Shown here: piece by piece, positions 17,683-27,854 of the stretch
How the letters are laid out: the number at the start of each line of letters is the position of its first letter
Numbering within the stretch: position 1 is the stretch's first letter
From: an uncultured Clostridia bacterium
GTDB taxonomy: Bacteria; Bacillota; Clostridia; Christensenellales; CAG-138
Direction of reading: 5' to 3'
Assembly: GCA_944366945.1 (NCBI GenBank)
Contig: CALVWJ010000013.1
Location: forward strand, 1 to 64,000
DNA length: 64,000 bases
Notes under the pieces: model-generated
Seen by the model: the letters and a program-made list of their open reading frames with translations, nothing else
Database searches by the model: none
Told to the model about the DNA's origin: nothing
Made by a program: the position numbers and the translations under genes

Positions 17683-18815
17683 TGCTGGAACGCTATGTGG
17701 AAAAAGGCGGGAAACGCCTGCGCTGCGGCTATACAACAGGTGCCTGCGCCGCAGCTGCCGCAAAAGCGGCGGCAACGCTGCTACTTTGTGGCGATGCGCC
17801 TAAAACGGTTGCAATCGATACGCCCAAAGGTGTGCCGCTTACGCTTGATGTGCTTGCGCCAAGGCTTGAGGAAGGGCGTGCGTGCTGCGCTGTGCAGAAG
17901 GATAGCGGCGACGACCCGGATGTAACCAACGGGGTGCTTGTGTATGCCACCGTTGCGCGGTGCAGCACGGGCATCGAAATCGAAGGCGGCGAAGGCGTGG
18001 GGAGGGTGACCCAGCCTGGGCTTGATCAGCCCGTTGGCGCTGCTGCAATCAACACGGTGCCGCGCAACATGATTCGTTCGGCATGCCGGGATGTTGCGCA
18101 AAAATATGGCTATTCGGGTGGATTTTCCGTTTTGATTTCCATCCCGGAAGGCGTGGCGCTTGCAAAGCGCACATTTAATCCACGCCTTGGAATCGAAGGC
18201 GGCATTTCGGTGATCGGCACCACGGGGATCGTGGAACCGATGAGCAATGCAGCGCTTGTGGATACCATTCAGCTTGAATTGAGCGTGCGCGCCGCAGCAG
18301 GGGATAAGGCTGCACTTCTTGCCCCGGGAAACTATGGCGAAGCGTTTTCCCGCGAAGTGCTGGGGCTCGATACAACAAAGCAGGTATGTTGCAGCAATTT
18401 CATTGGCGACGCGCTTGATGCAGCGGTGCGCAGCGGGTTTGTAAAGATCCTGCTCATCGGGCATGTCGGAAAGCTGGTCAAGCTCGGCATCGGCATGCTG
18501 AATACGCACTCGGCGTATGGGGACGGCCGCGCGGAAACGCTGGCCGCCTGTGCGGTTTCAGCGGGTGCAGGTCTAAGCGCCGTCAAGGCGGTGCTCTCCT
18601 GCATTTCTACGGATGCGGCGCTTGCGGCGCTGCAAAAGGAGGGCATCCTTGCGGAGACGATGGCTGTGTTGGGCGAACGCATTGGCGCTACCCTTAGCCG
18701 GCATGTGCCGGAAGGGATTCAAGTGGGCTTCGTATGCTTTACCAATGCGCCGGGCTTGTGCGGTGTGCTCACAAAAAGCGCGAATGCAGAAGAATTGATG
18801 GAGCTTTGGAAATGA
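17679..18815 (+). CDS. cbiD: Cobalt-precorrin-5B C1-methyltransferase
   Basis: A 378-residue CbiD, the SAM-dependent C1 methyltransferase of the anaerobic pathway. Typical stretches are RCGYTTGACAAAAAKAA near the start, VQKDSGDDPDVTNG, GRVTQPGLDQPVGAAAIN, GGISVIGTTGIVEPMS near residue 169, and the glycine-rich GHVGKLVKLGIGMLNTHS region near residue 266. It overlaps cbiC by 4 bases and cbiB by 4 bases, so the three are translationally linked. The order C-D is widespread in Clostridia. Confidence 0.96.
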   Translation: MMLERYVEKGGKRLRCGYTTGACAAAAAKAAATLLLCGDAPKTVAIDTPKGVPLTLDVLAPRLEEGRACCAVQKDSGDDPDVTNGVLVYATVARCSTGIEIEGGEGVGRVTQPGLDQPVGAAAINTVPRNMIRSACRDVAQKYGYSGGFSVLISIPEGVALAKRTFNPRLGIEGGISVIGTTGIVEPMSNAALVDTIQLELSVRAAAGDKAALLAPGNYGEAFSREVLGLDTTKQVCCSNFIGDALDAAVRSGFVKILLIGHVGKLVKLGIGMLNTHSAYGDGRAETLAACAVSAGAGLSAVKAVLSCISTDAALAALQKEGILAETMAVLGERIGATLSRHVPEGIQVGFVCFTNAPGLCGVLTKSANAEELMELWK

Positions 18816-19780
18816 TGAAGGAATGGGTGTTATTTGCAACGGGCGCGCTCGTGATGGGATTTGTTGTGGATCTCATCGTGGGCGATCCGCACGGCTGGCC
18901 ACATTTGATCTGCGGTTTCGGGCGCTTGATTGCAGCGCTTGAGCATGCGCTTTATCCCATGCAAAACAAGCGCTTCGCGGGCACGCTGCTTGTGATGTTT
19001 GTGCTACTTGTTGCCTTTGGGGTGCCGGCGCTGCTGCTTTTGCTTGCATGGCGGATTTCCCCCTGGCTTTATTTTGCGTTTGAAACGCTTTTGTGTTGGC
19101 AACTCTTGGCTACGAAAAGCCTTCGGGTGGAAAGCCGCGTGGTATACGACGCGCTTGCAGAAGGCAATCTTTCGGGCGCGCGGCGAGCGGTATCCATGAT
19201 CGTTGGCCGTGACACTGCGGCGCTCGATGCGGCTGGCGTAACGCGCGCTGCAGTCGAGACCGTTGCAGAAAACACATCCGATGGTATAGCTGCTCCGCTG
19301 TTTTATATGATGCTAGGCGGCGCGGCGCTTGGCTGCTTTTATAAGGCGGCAAACACCATGGATTCCATGGTGGGTTATAAAAACGAACGGTATCTGGAAT
19401 TTGGCCGCGCAGCTGCAAAGCTGGATGATGTGCTGAATTATATCCCGGCGCGCCTCTGCGCGGCGTTCATGCTTTGTGCTACATGGCTCTGCGGCTTGGA
19501 CGTTGGGAACGCCTGGCGCATTTATCGAAGGGATCGGCGCAAGCATGCAAGCCCGAACTCGGCGCATACTGAGGCCGTGATGGCGGGCGCGCTCCGCGTG
19601 CGCCTGGCGGGCGATGCATATTATTTCGGTGTGCTGTGCAAAAAGCCATACATTGGCGACGCCCTGCGTCCTATTGAAACGGAAGATATCCTGCGCGCCC
19701 ACAAGGTCCTTTATGCAACGGCATATTTGTTGCTTTTGCTTGCGCTTTTGCTTCGGGGGGTTCTCTATGTTGCGTTATGA
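18812..19780 (+). CDS. cbiB: Adenosylcobinamide-phosphate synthase
   Basis: A 322-residue membrane protein (CbiB/CobD family) that attaches aminopropanol phosphate to adenosylcobyric acid. It shows several hydrophobic spans and the motifs VVDLIVGDPHGWPHLICGFGR near the start, TVAENTSDGIAAPLFYMMLGGA near residue 150, KAANTMDSMVGYKNERY and RRDRRKHASPNSAHTEAVMAGAL. The ATG at 18812 overlaps the cbiD stop and fits the family N-terminus; an open frame continues 26 codons upstream inside cbiD but with no family match. A second ATG follows immediately at 18815. Confidence 0.93.
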   Translation: MMKEWVLFATGALVMGFVVDLIVGDPHGWPHLICGFGRLIAALEHALYPMQNKRFAGTLLVMFVLLVAFGVPALLLLLAWRISPWLYFAFETLLCWQLLATKSLRVESRVVYDALAEGNLSGARRAVSMIVGRDTAALDAAGVTRAAVETVAENTSDGIAAPLFYMMLGGAALGCFYKAANTMDSMVGYKNERYLEFGRAAAKLDDVLNYIPARLCAAFMLCATWLCGLDVGNAWRIYRRDRRKHASPNSAHTEAVMAGALRVRLAGDAYYFGVLCKKPYIGDALRPIETEDILRAHKVLYATAYLLLLLALLLRGVLYVAL

Positions 19781-20804
19781 ACATGGCGGCGATGTGTATG
19801 GTAACCCGCATATTGCGCTCGATTTTTCCGTGAATGTGAATCCGCTCGGCATGCCGGATGGCGTAAAGCGCGCGCTCGTTTCCCATCTTGAGGAATACAC
19901 GCGCTATCCGGATCCGCAATGCCGTGCGCTGCGCGCCGCGCTTGCCGCGCGCTACGGCCTTGCACCGGAGCAGGTGCTTTGCGGCAATGGGGCGGCGGAT
20001 CTTATCTTTCGGATTGCGGCCTGCTTGAAGCCCCGCCGTGCGCTTGCGCCGGCGCCCACGTTTTCCGAATATGAGCGCGCGGTGCGCGCATTCGGCGGCG
20101 CAATGGAGATGCATCCGCTTTCCGCAGAGAACGAATTCATCCTTGGCGAGGATTTTTCCGCCTCGATTGCGCCCGGAATCGAGCTGGTATTTCTTTGCAC
20201 GCCCAACAATCCTACGGGGCAGATCATTCCTTTTCAGCGCATCTGCCACATCGTGGAAGCCTGCCGGGCGCAGGGGACTTTTGTCGTTCTGGATGAATGT
20301 TTCCTCGGGTTTACGGAAGGAGCTTCCATGGCAGGAATGCTGCAGGCATATCCAAACTTGATCATCCTTTCAGCGTTTACCAAGCTGTATGCAATGGCGG
20401 GGCTCCGGCTCGGGTACCTGCTTGCAGGCGACCCAAACCTTTGCACGCGCATTGCGGGCTTCGGGGCGCCCTGGAGCGTTTCCGGCCCAGCCCAGGCGGC
20501 GGGATGCGCCGCGCTCGCGGAGGTGGGCTGGGAAGAGCGATCGAGAGCGCTTATAAAAAAGGAGCGGGCTTATTTGCAGGCAGAACTTGCAGCGCTCGGG
20601 ATCCGGGTATTTAAGAGCGATGCGAACTTTTTGCTGCTGCAATGCGATGCACCGCTTTTCGCTTTGCTGCGCGCGCAGGGGATCCTTGTGCGGGATTGCA
20701 GCAATTTTATCGGGCTGGATACCCGCTTTATCCGCATTGGGGTGAAAACGCATGCGGAGAATCAAATGCTGATTAACGCGATTACGGAGGTGCTTCATGG
20801 CTAA
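19767..20804 (+). CDS. cobD: Threonine-phosphate decarboxylase
   Basis: A 345-residue PLP enzyme of the histidinol-phosphate aminotransferase fold that makes (R)-1-amino-2-propanol phosphate for the nucleotide loop. Visible features: [25 protein letters not shown] at the start (family hallmark, N-terminal half), [12 protein letters not shown] near residue 132, and the PLP lysine in [17 protein letters not shown] near residue 200. The start at 19767 overlaps cbiB by 14 bases and gives the family N-terminus; an upstream in-frame ATG would add 51 cysteine-rich residues from the cbiB shadow. Its product is used by CbiB encoded just upstream. Confidence 0.92.
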   Translation: MLRYEHGGDVYGNPHIALDFSVNVNPLGMPDGVKRALVSHLEEYTRYPDPQCRALRAALAARYGLAPEQVLCGNGAADLIFRIAACLKPRRALAPAPTFSEYERAVRAFGGAMEMHPLSAENEFILGEDFSASIAPGIELVFLCTPNNPTGQIIPFQRICHIVEACRAQGTFVVLDECFLGFTEGASMAGMLQAYPNLIILSAFTKLYAMAGLRLGYLLAGDPNLCTRIAGFGAPWSVSGPAQAAGCAALAEVGWEERSRALIKKERAYLQAELAALGIRVFKSDANFLLLQCDAPLFALLRAQGILVRDCSNFIGLDTRFIRIGVKTHAENQMLINAITEVLHG

Positions 20805-22290
20805 GGCGATCATGGTACAGGGGACGATGTCCAACGCGGGAAAAAGCTTGCTCTGCGCAGGGCTTTGCCGCATATTCCGGCAGGATGGATATCGTGTCGC
20901 CCCGTTTAAAAGCCAGAATATGGCGCTGAACTCTTTTATTACGCGCGATGGCCTTGAAATGGGCCGCGCCCAGGTGGTGCAGGCGGAAGCCGCAGGCGTT
21001 GAACCGGATGTGCGCATGAACCCGATCCTGCTCAAACCGGTCACCAACGAGGGCTCCCAGGTAATCGTAAACGGGGAAGTGCGCGGCAATATGCATGCAG
21101 CAGAGTATTTTTCCATCAAGCGCACGCTGATCCCGGATATCCTCCGCGCGTATGAATCCCTTTCCGAGGAAAACGACATTATCGTGCTTGAAGGGGCGGG
21201 GAGCCCGGCGGAAATCAATCTGCGCGAGAACGATATTGTGAATATGGGTATGGCCCGGCTCGCAAAGGCGCCCGTGCTGCTTGTGGGGGATATCGACCGC
21301 GGCGGCGTCTTTGCCCAGCTTTACGGGACGATCGCGCTTTTAACGGAAGAGGAACGCGCCCTTGTGCGGGCGACGGTCATCAACAAATTCCGGGGGGATG
21401 TGAGCTTGCTCAAAAACGGCATTTCCATGCTCGAATCGCTTACCGGCAAGCCCGTTGCAGGCGTACTGCCCATGCTTGCGGTGGACATTGAAGATGAGGA
21501 CAGCCTATCCAGCCGTTTCAGCCGGAAAAAAGCGGATTCCGTGCTGGATATTGCGGTGATCCGCCTGCCGCGCATCTCCAATTTCACGGATTTTGCTGCG
21601 CTTGAGGCAACGCCCGGCGTAGGGGTACGCTATGTGGATTGGGTGGATTCCCTCGGCACGCCGGACCTTGTGATTTTGCCGGGAACGAAAAGCACGATCA
21701 GCGACTTACAATGGCTGCGGCAAAGCGGGCTTGAGGCGGCGGTGAAAAAATGTGCTGCATCCGGCGTGGCCATCATGGGCATTTGCGGCGGATATCAGAT
21801 GCTCGGCCTGCGCATTTCGGACCCAAGCGGCGTGGAAGGCGGCGGCGAGATCAGTGGGCTTGGCCTTTTGCCTGTGGAGACTGAATTTGCAAGCGAAAAG
21901 CACCGCACGCGCATGCGTGGCACCGTGCTGCAAGCCGGCGGGGTGCTTGCGCCGCTTTCTGGGGCAGAGCTTGAAGGCTACGAGATCCACATGGGGCGGA
22001 CGGAGCGCGCAAACGGCGCAAAACCGCTTGTGCGTTTGGAAAACGGGCTCTTGGACGGCTGCCAGCAGGGGAACGTTTATGGAAGCTATCTCCATGGATT
22101 TTTTGATACGGAAGCCTGCAGGCAGGCTGTGCTTGCAGCACTCGCGGCGCAAAAGGGCGTTTCGCTCACAGCCGATGTGCCGGACCGCCGGGCATACAAG
22201 GAGTCGCAATACGATTTGCTTGCCAAGGCAGTGCGCGAGAACCTTGATATGCAGAGGATCTACCGAATTCTGGAAGAAGGCGTGTCATAA
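20797..22290 (+). CDS. cbiP: Cobyric acid synthase
   Basis: At 497 residues this is CbiP/CobQ, the glutamine amidotransferase that adds the b, d, e and g amides. N-terminal ATP domain: [22 protein letters not shown] and [13 protein letters not shown]; then [15 protein letters not shown] near residue 163. C-terminal glutaminase: [14 protein letters not shown] and the nucleophile in [12 protein letters not shown] near residue 328, with HGFFD late. Overlaps cobD by 8 bases. It is the last gene of the cobalamin operon. cbiL, the cobaltochelatase, cobU and cobS are not in the window. Confidence 0.96.
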   Translation: MAKAIMVQGTMSNAGKSLLCAGLCRIFRQDGYRVAPFKSQNMALNSFITRDGLEMGRAQVVQAEAAGVEPDVRMNPILLKPVTNEGSQVIVNGEVRGNMHAAEYFSIKRTLIPDILRAYESLSEENDIIVLEGAGSPAEINLRENDIVNMGMARLAKAPVLLVGDIDRGGVFAQLYGTIALLTEEERALVRATVINKFRGDVSLLKNGISMLESLTGKPVAGVLPMLAVDIEDEDSLSSRFSRKKADSVLDIAVIRLPRISNFTDFAALEATPGVGVRYVDWVDSLGTPDLVILPGTKSTISDLQWLRQSGLEAAVKKCAASGVAIMGICGGYQMLGLRISDPSGVEGGGEISGLGLLPVETEFASEKHRTRMRGTVLQAGGVLAPLSGAELEGYEIHMGRTERANGAKPLVRLENGLLDGCQQGNVYGSYLHGFFDTEACRQAVLAALAAQKGVSLTADVPDRRAYKESQYDLLAKAVRENLDMQRIYRILEEGVS

Positions 22291-23173
22291 GAATGGATAC
22301 GGATTGAAACGCAAAGCGGAATAACGGAGATGGGAGACTGCCTTACGCATCCTGTTCTCAAAACGGAACGAAGCGATACGCAATGCAGCGTGGCATGCCT
22401 TTTCCCTCTAGCTGGCCCGTTTTGCATGAAACCGCATCTTGCATGTGTGCACGCAGAAAAGGCCTCGTTTGGGCAGCCCAGATCTGCCAATGCCAGCAAT
22501 CGGTGCTGTCGGTTAAGCGCCTTTTGATGCCCAAAATGTTCTTGCGGCTTTGGATGAGCCCCTCTGCTTCGCGCAGCATGAATGCATGGGGCTGACCGGG
22601 GCAAAAGCATCGGCTTGTTTGATTGGATTCGACGGAAGCGATACGCATTAAGGGAAAACGAAAACCGGGAAGCAGAAACACGGCGCAAATGCGCAGAAAA
22701 ACCAATCGCGCCTTAACGAAAACTGAGAAAACGGCTTTTGATAGAACCCTATCCATGGCGCCTGTGCAGTTTTAAAAAAGCATATCCGAGTGTCTCCCCA
22801 AGGCGTTGGTTACTCCAATATACGCCGCCCCAAAAGCATGAAATCGCATAGTGGAGCGCTTTTGCGTTAGCGCAAATCTGTCCTGTTTCACAAAAATGCA
22901 TATGGCAGTGCCTTAAAGGCTGAGAAAGGCAAAGGATAAGGATAAGGATAAGAAAAGCAGCTCATCCATGCTGCTCTCATAACGTCCATCCCAAATCAAA
23001 CGCTGCAATTGCAGTTTTTTTCATATGGGAACAGGAAAACGTTTAAAAGAGCAGAAATAGATAATTCCAGGCAAAAAGAACAGAAAAGCGGCGCTGCATT
23101 TTATAAAAATAGCAGCGCTTGGATTCTTTTTGCCGCAAATCAAACTTACAGATCAAAAAGGAGGGCCCCTGCA
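22291..23173. other. Long gene-free region after the cobalamin operon
   Basis: About 880 bases of backbone-like GC content with no convincing gene on either strand. A 13-base word GAAGCGATACGCA occurs twice (22371 and 22635 areas), and a short tandem repeat of AAGGAT (three copies plus) lies at 22932-22952. A weak hairpin AGCAGC/GCTGCT at 22957-22976 is followed on the minus strand by a short T-rich run. The promoter of the next gene must lie near its right end. Confidence 0.5.
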
Positions 23174-24982
23174 ATGCAACAAAGCATAAAGACTGGCAAA
23201 CTTGTGGTTGGCTTGTTAAAAAAGCACTGGATTATCCTCGTTGGGCTGTTCGCGTCGATTGTATTAAGCTCTGCGCTTTCCGCCATTACCCCGATGATCT
23301 TCCAAAAGGTCATCGACGGCATTGCAACATTGGATTTTCAAGTACTGCTCCTTTATGTGCTTGCGATCGTAGCAATTCCATTTTTGGTTACGCTGCTGGA
23401 TGTTGGAAAAACCAAGCTTTCCTTCACGCTTACCAACCATGTGAGCAGACGCTTGCGCAGGGATCTGTATGAGCACATGCTCAACATAAAGATGCGGGAA
23501 TTCTCGCGGGATAGCGTGCAGGGCTTCCTGTACAGCATCACGCGGTATGTGGGCAAACTCTGCGATGTGTTCCTCGGCGGGGATGTGCTCAATTTCCTTG
23601 CCAACACCGTGCAGATTTTGACCGCATTTGCTTTTTTGCTGCTGCTGGATTGGATGGTGGCGATCGGGTGCATCGTGGTGATTCCACTGCTGTTTTTGCT
23701 GATTAAATCCCAGCGCAGCAGGGTAGACAAAAAGGAATCCGCGTTCAATGATGTGATGCGAGAAGGGGAGAACACCATCTCGGAAACGCTTCGAAACATG
23801 AAGATCGTGCGGATGTTTGGCGGAAAGGAATATGAACAGGAACGTTTTGCATCCTGGCAGCAGCGCAACATAAGCGCCGGCTGGAGCGTGCGCTTCACCC
23901 ACGCTTTGGCGGTGAAGATCCTGCCAAACTCTGTGGAACAGATGATGTATGGCGTGGTATTTGTGTTCTGTATTGTTTCGGTGCTGCGCGGCACGATGAC
24001 AGCGGGAACGCTTGTGGCGGTGCTTTCTTATGTGCCGCTGTTTTATCGATCCATGAGCGGGCTCCTTTCCGTGCAAATTGGGCTGAGCGCTGTAGCAAAG
24101 CCGGTGCGCGAGCTGGATAAGATTTTTGCAATGGAGCGGGAAACGGGTGTGGAAACCCTGGAAGCGGATGAAGCAGCGCGCTTCAAAGACCCGGTGTTGC
24201 TGCGCTTTTCCCAGGTATTCTTTACGTATGGGCGCGTTGCATGCAACGTTGCAATTCCGGAACTTTCCATCCGGCGCGGCGAATTGATTGCGATTGTGGG
24301 CGAAAGCGGAGGGGGAAAAACAACGATTTTCGATTTGATCTGCAAATTCTTCGATCCGAATGAAGGGGAGCTATACTTTATGGGCAGAAGGATCCGATCT
24401 ATAGCTCCAGATGCATTGCGCCGCTACATCACTTTGATGCCGCAGGAATCGCTTTTATGGAACGGGGACCTGGCGTGCAACATTGCCTATCCGGAGCAGG
24501 CAGCGGATGAAGAAAAACTGGAAAGGACAATGCATGCTGCCGCGCTCTGCGAGCTGCATAAACGCCTTGCCGCATCGGATGATACGGCGATAGGGGAATA
24601 TGGCAACCGCATTTCTGGCGGGGAAAAGCAGAGGCTTTCTTTGGCACGGGCGTTGTATAAGGATGCTTTGCTGTACCTGTTGGATGAGCCGACGTCCCTT
24701 ATGGACAGCATTACAGCAGAACGGGTATTCCAAAACATTCGGACGCTTACAAAAGAAAACAAAACCGTTCTTATGGTGACCCACAACCTATCCCACGCAA
24801 GATATGCGGACAGGGTGCTCGTGTGCAAGGACAGCAGGATTGAAGGATTTGATACGTATGAAAACCTTATGGCATCCTGCGAATACTTCGCATCGCTCGT
24901 AAAAAGCTATTCAAGCGGGGACGGCAAGATGGAAGCTGTTCAAAGTGAGAAGGCTGGTTTTTCGAGCGATGGTAAGGCGTAA
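23174..24982 (+). CDS. ABC exporter, fused membrane and ATPase domains
   Basis: A 602-residue half-transporter. The start at 23174 follows AAGGAGGG and begins just before the first membrane span (KKHWIILVGLFASIVLSSAL); the open frame extends 55 codons further upstream without a start signal. Residues 1 to about 320 are a type I exporter membrane domain with about six spans. The ATPase domain has Walker A GESGGGKTT (about residue 378), a Q-loop MPQESLLWNG, signature ISGGEKQRLSLARAL and Walker B LLYLLDEPTS, then the H-loop MVTHNLSHA. It would act as a homodimer. Substrate unknown; it stands alone. Confidence 0.87.
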   Translation: MQQSIKTGKLVVGLLKKHWIILVGLFASIVLSSALSAITPMIFQKVIDGIATLDFQVLLLYVLAIVAIPFLVTLLDVGKTKLSFTLTNHVSRRLRRDLYEHMLNIKMREFSRDSVQGFLYSITRYVGKLCDVFLGGDVLNFLANTVQILTAFAFLLLLDWMVAIGCIVVIPLLFLLIKSQRSRVDKKESAFNDVMREGENTISETLRNMKIVRMFGGKEYEQERFASWQQRNISAGWSVRFTHALAVKILPNSVEQMMYGVVFVFCIVSVLRGTMTAGTLVAVLSYVPLFYRSMSGLLSVQIGLSAVAKPVRELDKIFAMERETGVETLEADEAARFKDPVLLRFSQVFFTYGRVACNVAIPELSIRRGELIAIVGESGGGKTTIFDLICKFFDPNEGELYFMGRRIRSIAPDALRRYITLMPQESLLWNGDLACNIAYPEQAADEEKLERTMHAAALCELHKRLAASDDTAIGEYGNRISGGEKQRLSLARALYKDALLYLLDEPTSLMDSITAERVFQNIRTLTKENKTVLMVTHNLSHARYADRVLVCKDSRIEGFDTYENLMASCEYFASLVKSYSSGDGKMEAVQSEKAGFSSDGKA

Positions 24983-25478
24983 ACAAATAATGCTTGCAGA
25001 ATAATGCAATAAGGACAAAGCATGCAGGCGTGTGCTGCATGGAACTTTAAATGCAGATTCCTGCCAGCTGAAAAGCAATTCCGCTTTAGCCGCAAAACGC
25101 CAGTGCTTATTTTGTGGCAAACCGGAGCCGACGCTATGGCGGAAAGAGCCATCGCAGCCGGGAGACGAAACGCGCAACATATCCTCTGTGGCGGCGTTGC
25201 CTGCAAACCAAGAAAACAGGCATTGCGGTTTAAAGGGCTTTCGCTGGCATGCTTGCTTTAGGCATTCGGTGGTTCCTTTATCCCTGCGCGTTCCGTGGCG
25301 CAAAGCGTTTTGACCTGCATGGAACTTGAGAAAGTGGATGCTGCAAAAGCCGGAGCAAGGGCGTGCCCTTGCTCCGGAACTATATTGGGTAACGGCATCA
25401 AACGCTTTTAGGCGCAATCTGCCGCATCTGAGGGGGATCACGCGGCTGTGCGCGATGACCAAAGGCCCGCTGCGCATT
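24983..25478. other. Gene-free region with a strong inverted repeat
   Basis: About 500 bases without a convincing gene. At 25350-25377 there is a perfect 13-base inverted repeat (CCGGAGCAAGGGC and its complement, two bases apart). On the minus strand it is followed by CTTTTG, so it may serve as the terminator of the minus-strand gene that ends at 25479. Confidence 0.55.
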
Positions 25479-26332
25479 TTATTGCGCCAGCTTGGCCTTT
25501 ACCAGATAGTTCCCTCCGGTCACGCCGCCGAAGAGATATTTTCCAGCATCGTTGGTCTTGGTTACAGCCACTAGATTTTCCTGCGTAATGCCGGCCACCG
25601 TGGTTACCTGGTAAAGCCCCACGAAGCATCCGGCGACTGCCTGCCCTGCGCTGTTGCGGATAATGCCGCTGACCGTACCGTTGTACGTCCGGGAATCCGC
25701 TACCATGGACATAGCGATGTTGACGATGGCTCCGTTTGCGACTACAACCGTCATGCTGGAGGTGGACAGGTACCCATCCGCCGAAGAGAGCAGCATATAC
25801 ATGCCGTCCGCCAGGTCGTAAAATGCGAACTCACCGTCATCGGCAGTATAAGTAACGGCGAGAATATCGCCAGTAAGGTTCTTTAGGGTAATTTTCCCGC
25901 CGCCCAAAGGCACGGGAAGGCCCTGCGGATCGTTAACCGTCAAAACGCCCGCGATCGTGCCCAAAGCCAGTGCAGCATCCGCGACGCAGACGAGGTCTGC
26001 CTGCATTGTCGTGCCGGGCGATAGCGTTACACCGGCGGCTGGACTCAAACGATAACCATCCGCAACGGCGGCCAAACTGTAGGTTCCTGCGGGGATGTCG
26101 GTCAGCGAGAATGCACCCGTGCTGTCGGTGAGCACATGCTTGTAGGGCATGCCCGTGCTATCGAAGAGCTTTACGGTTGCATTGGGGATGGGGGCCGTGC
26201 CATCACTTACAACGCCATAGACCGTTGCAGTAGCCACCGGGGCGGGGGGAGCACAAGGTCAACATTTGCCTCCTGGATCCCTTGAATTTCGAAATTTTGG
26301 CTATATTGCAGGCTCAAAAGGTCCTGTATCAT
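25479..26332 (-). pseudogene. Carboxypeptidase-regulatory-like beta-sandwich protein, frameshifted
   Basis: The intact frame from a GTG at 26237 gives 252 residues made of three similar beta-sandwich repeats of the carboxypeptidase regulatory-like/CnaB type (GVVSDGTAPIPNATVKLF; GVLTVNDPQGLPVPLGGGK; GIIRNSAGQAVAGCFVGLY), each ending with a Y/F-x-L-Ala/Gly turn. Upstream, in another frame, the sequence reads on sensibly from an ATG at 26332 (MIQDLLSLQYSQNFEIQG ... EANVDLVLP). Adding one C to the C-run (plus-strand G-run at 26245-26250) joins the two frames as LPPAPVATATVYG. So the gene is most likely frameshifted in a homopolymer, and it still lacks a signal peptide, so the 5' end may also be lost. 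Such repeats occur in surface or secreted proteins. A sequencing slip is possible. Confidence 0.6.
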
Positions 26333-27387
26333 ATTGCAAGAATAGAATTTAAAAGCATTTAGGCGGCAGGTGAGAAGCAGAATGGTTCATAAACATGCCC
26401 GGCAACTTGAAGCTTTATAATGATCCTGGCAATGTCCGCTCGCCGTAGCAAGAAGGTTTGTATGCCAGCATCAACAGGTGCTCCGGTACTGCGGACGGCG
26501 GTAAGAGCCTCTCGCAATCCGGCATAAATGGCAGATTCTGCGGCGGCGTCGGAACCATTCCGTGGCCGTAGTCCACCCGCTTCTATAATATCCAGATGGG
26601 TGTGGGAAGGTGCATGTCCAGCGCGAAAACTGTTTTAAGATGAACTTGAAAGCAAAGAAAGCCCCTATGCTGGAATGGAGTACCCTTGCGGCTACATGGC
26701 AAAACAGAAGATTGCTTCTGTTGAAAGGCTGTGCATTCTGCAAAAAACCGGTCGCAAGCTTGAATAAAACGCAAAGCATTTTGTAGAGAGTAAAATTATA
26801 TAGGATGGTCTTAAGAATCCTCGAATACTCTCACCAGCAAAGTCGATGGAAGAAAGTTTCAGCATGCATTTTTATAAACGCGCCTCTGTGAAGGAGGAAA
26901 AACCATCTTTTATGCTCGAAGAAGGGCAGACGGAAAGCCGTTGGGGCTTTAACTAGTTGAGCAAGGAGCGCCTTAAAAAGAGGAGCGGCATTTCATGGAA
27001 GGGTTTCATAGTGATGGGATGCGAATTAGAAAAACGGAGGATTATAGGAAGCATTTTGTGCAATCCGCATGTGAAATGGCTGTATGCTGGCTTAAAAAAT
27101 GGAAGTATTTTCCGCTGCCCCTGCGGCAAGGTGGAACGGCAAGCAAAAAACATCCGTGCGGCTGAAGCTGCATGGGTACCGCAGCCTGCTAAACGCCAAA
27201 AAGCCGCTTCTTTAAAGTCTCTATGGGCTCCTTATCCCTTTGGAACGGTTAGAAAACCATGCGAAGGCATAGTTGGCGGGATGCGGTGCATCCCCAAAGC
27301 CATCCCTTGTCTCTTGGAAGCAATGCGCGATACACAGCTAAAATTGAAACCTTCGTCCGCGCCTTGGATTTCCCAAGGCTTTTTCGA
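26333..27387. other. Long gene-free region
   Basis: About 1 kb with no convincing gene. A plus-strand open frame from 26957 overlaps the superoxide reductase gene antisense and has no family look or good start, so it was not called. The 5' remnant of the frameshifted gene to the left may have decayed into this region. Confidence 0.5.
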
Positions 27388-27424
27388 TAAAACAAAACAA
27401 CCGTGCAGCTGTGGCCGCACGGTT
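27388..27424 (-). terminator. Terminator of the superoxide reductase/rubrerythrin operon
   Basis: Inverted repeat AACCGTGC / GCACGGTT (27399-27406 and 27417-27424) with a ten-base loop, followed on the minus strand by GTTTTGTTTT. It lies 40 bases past the stop of the superoxide reductase gene. Confidence 0.8.
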
Positions 27425-27463
27425 GCCGCCCGCCGATTGCTTCGGCAGGTGCTTTGTTATCAA

Positions 27464-27841
27464 TTACAGCGTTGTCATCCACAAGCCGTGGAGATTGCAA
27501 TACGCATATACAGCCACGGGCTTGTCCTCCCCTACGCAGAAGGTAGCGATGGGTTTATCGCCGGGCTTGAGCGCTCTGCGCATGCCGCCGTTTTCCGTTT
27601 CCACATAGATCCATTGAATGAAGTGTTCCGGCAGCATGGGGTGCTCTACAGAACCTACGTTTACGGTCAGAACACCGTTTTCCAGCGTTGCCACTGGCAG
27701 ATGCTTTTCGCCGCTTGCTTCCACCGTGTTGGGCACAAGCGCTTCCATTTTTTCGCCACAGCAGATCATGGGAACGCCGGAATTGTGGACCATGCCCACG
27801 AGGTTGCCGCAATGGCGGCAAATGTAGAATTTTGCGTTCAT
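27464..27841 (-). CDS. Superoxide reductase (desulfoferrodoxin)
   Basis: A 125-residue protein that reduces superoxide to peroxide without making oxygen. The N-terminal desulforedoxin-like iron site is visible as CRHCG and CCGEKM (about residues 7-33). The catalytic Fe(His)4Cys centre is represented by EKHLP, EHPMLPEHFIQW and the C-terminal CNLHGLW. The start at 27841 follows AAGGAGG and gives the normal desulfoferrodoxin N-terminus; an open frame upstream adds 13 residues with no support. It is last in an operon with rubrerythrin and rubredoxin, its usual partners, 13 bases after the previous gene. Confidence 0.93.
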   Translation of the reverse strand: MNAKFYICRHCGNLVGMVHNSGVPMICCGEKMEALVPNTVEASGEKHLPVATLENGVLTVNVGSVEHPMLPEHFIQWIYVETENGGMRRALKPGDKPIATFCVGEDKPVAVYAYCNLHGLWMTTL

Positions 27842-27854
27842 TTGAAAGACCTCC

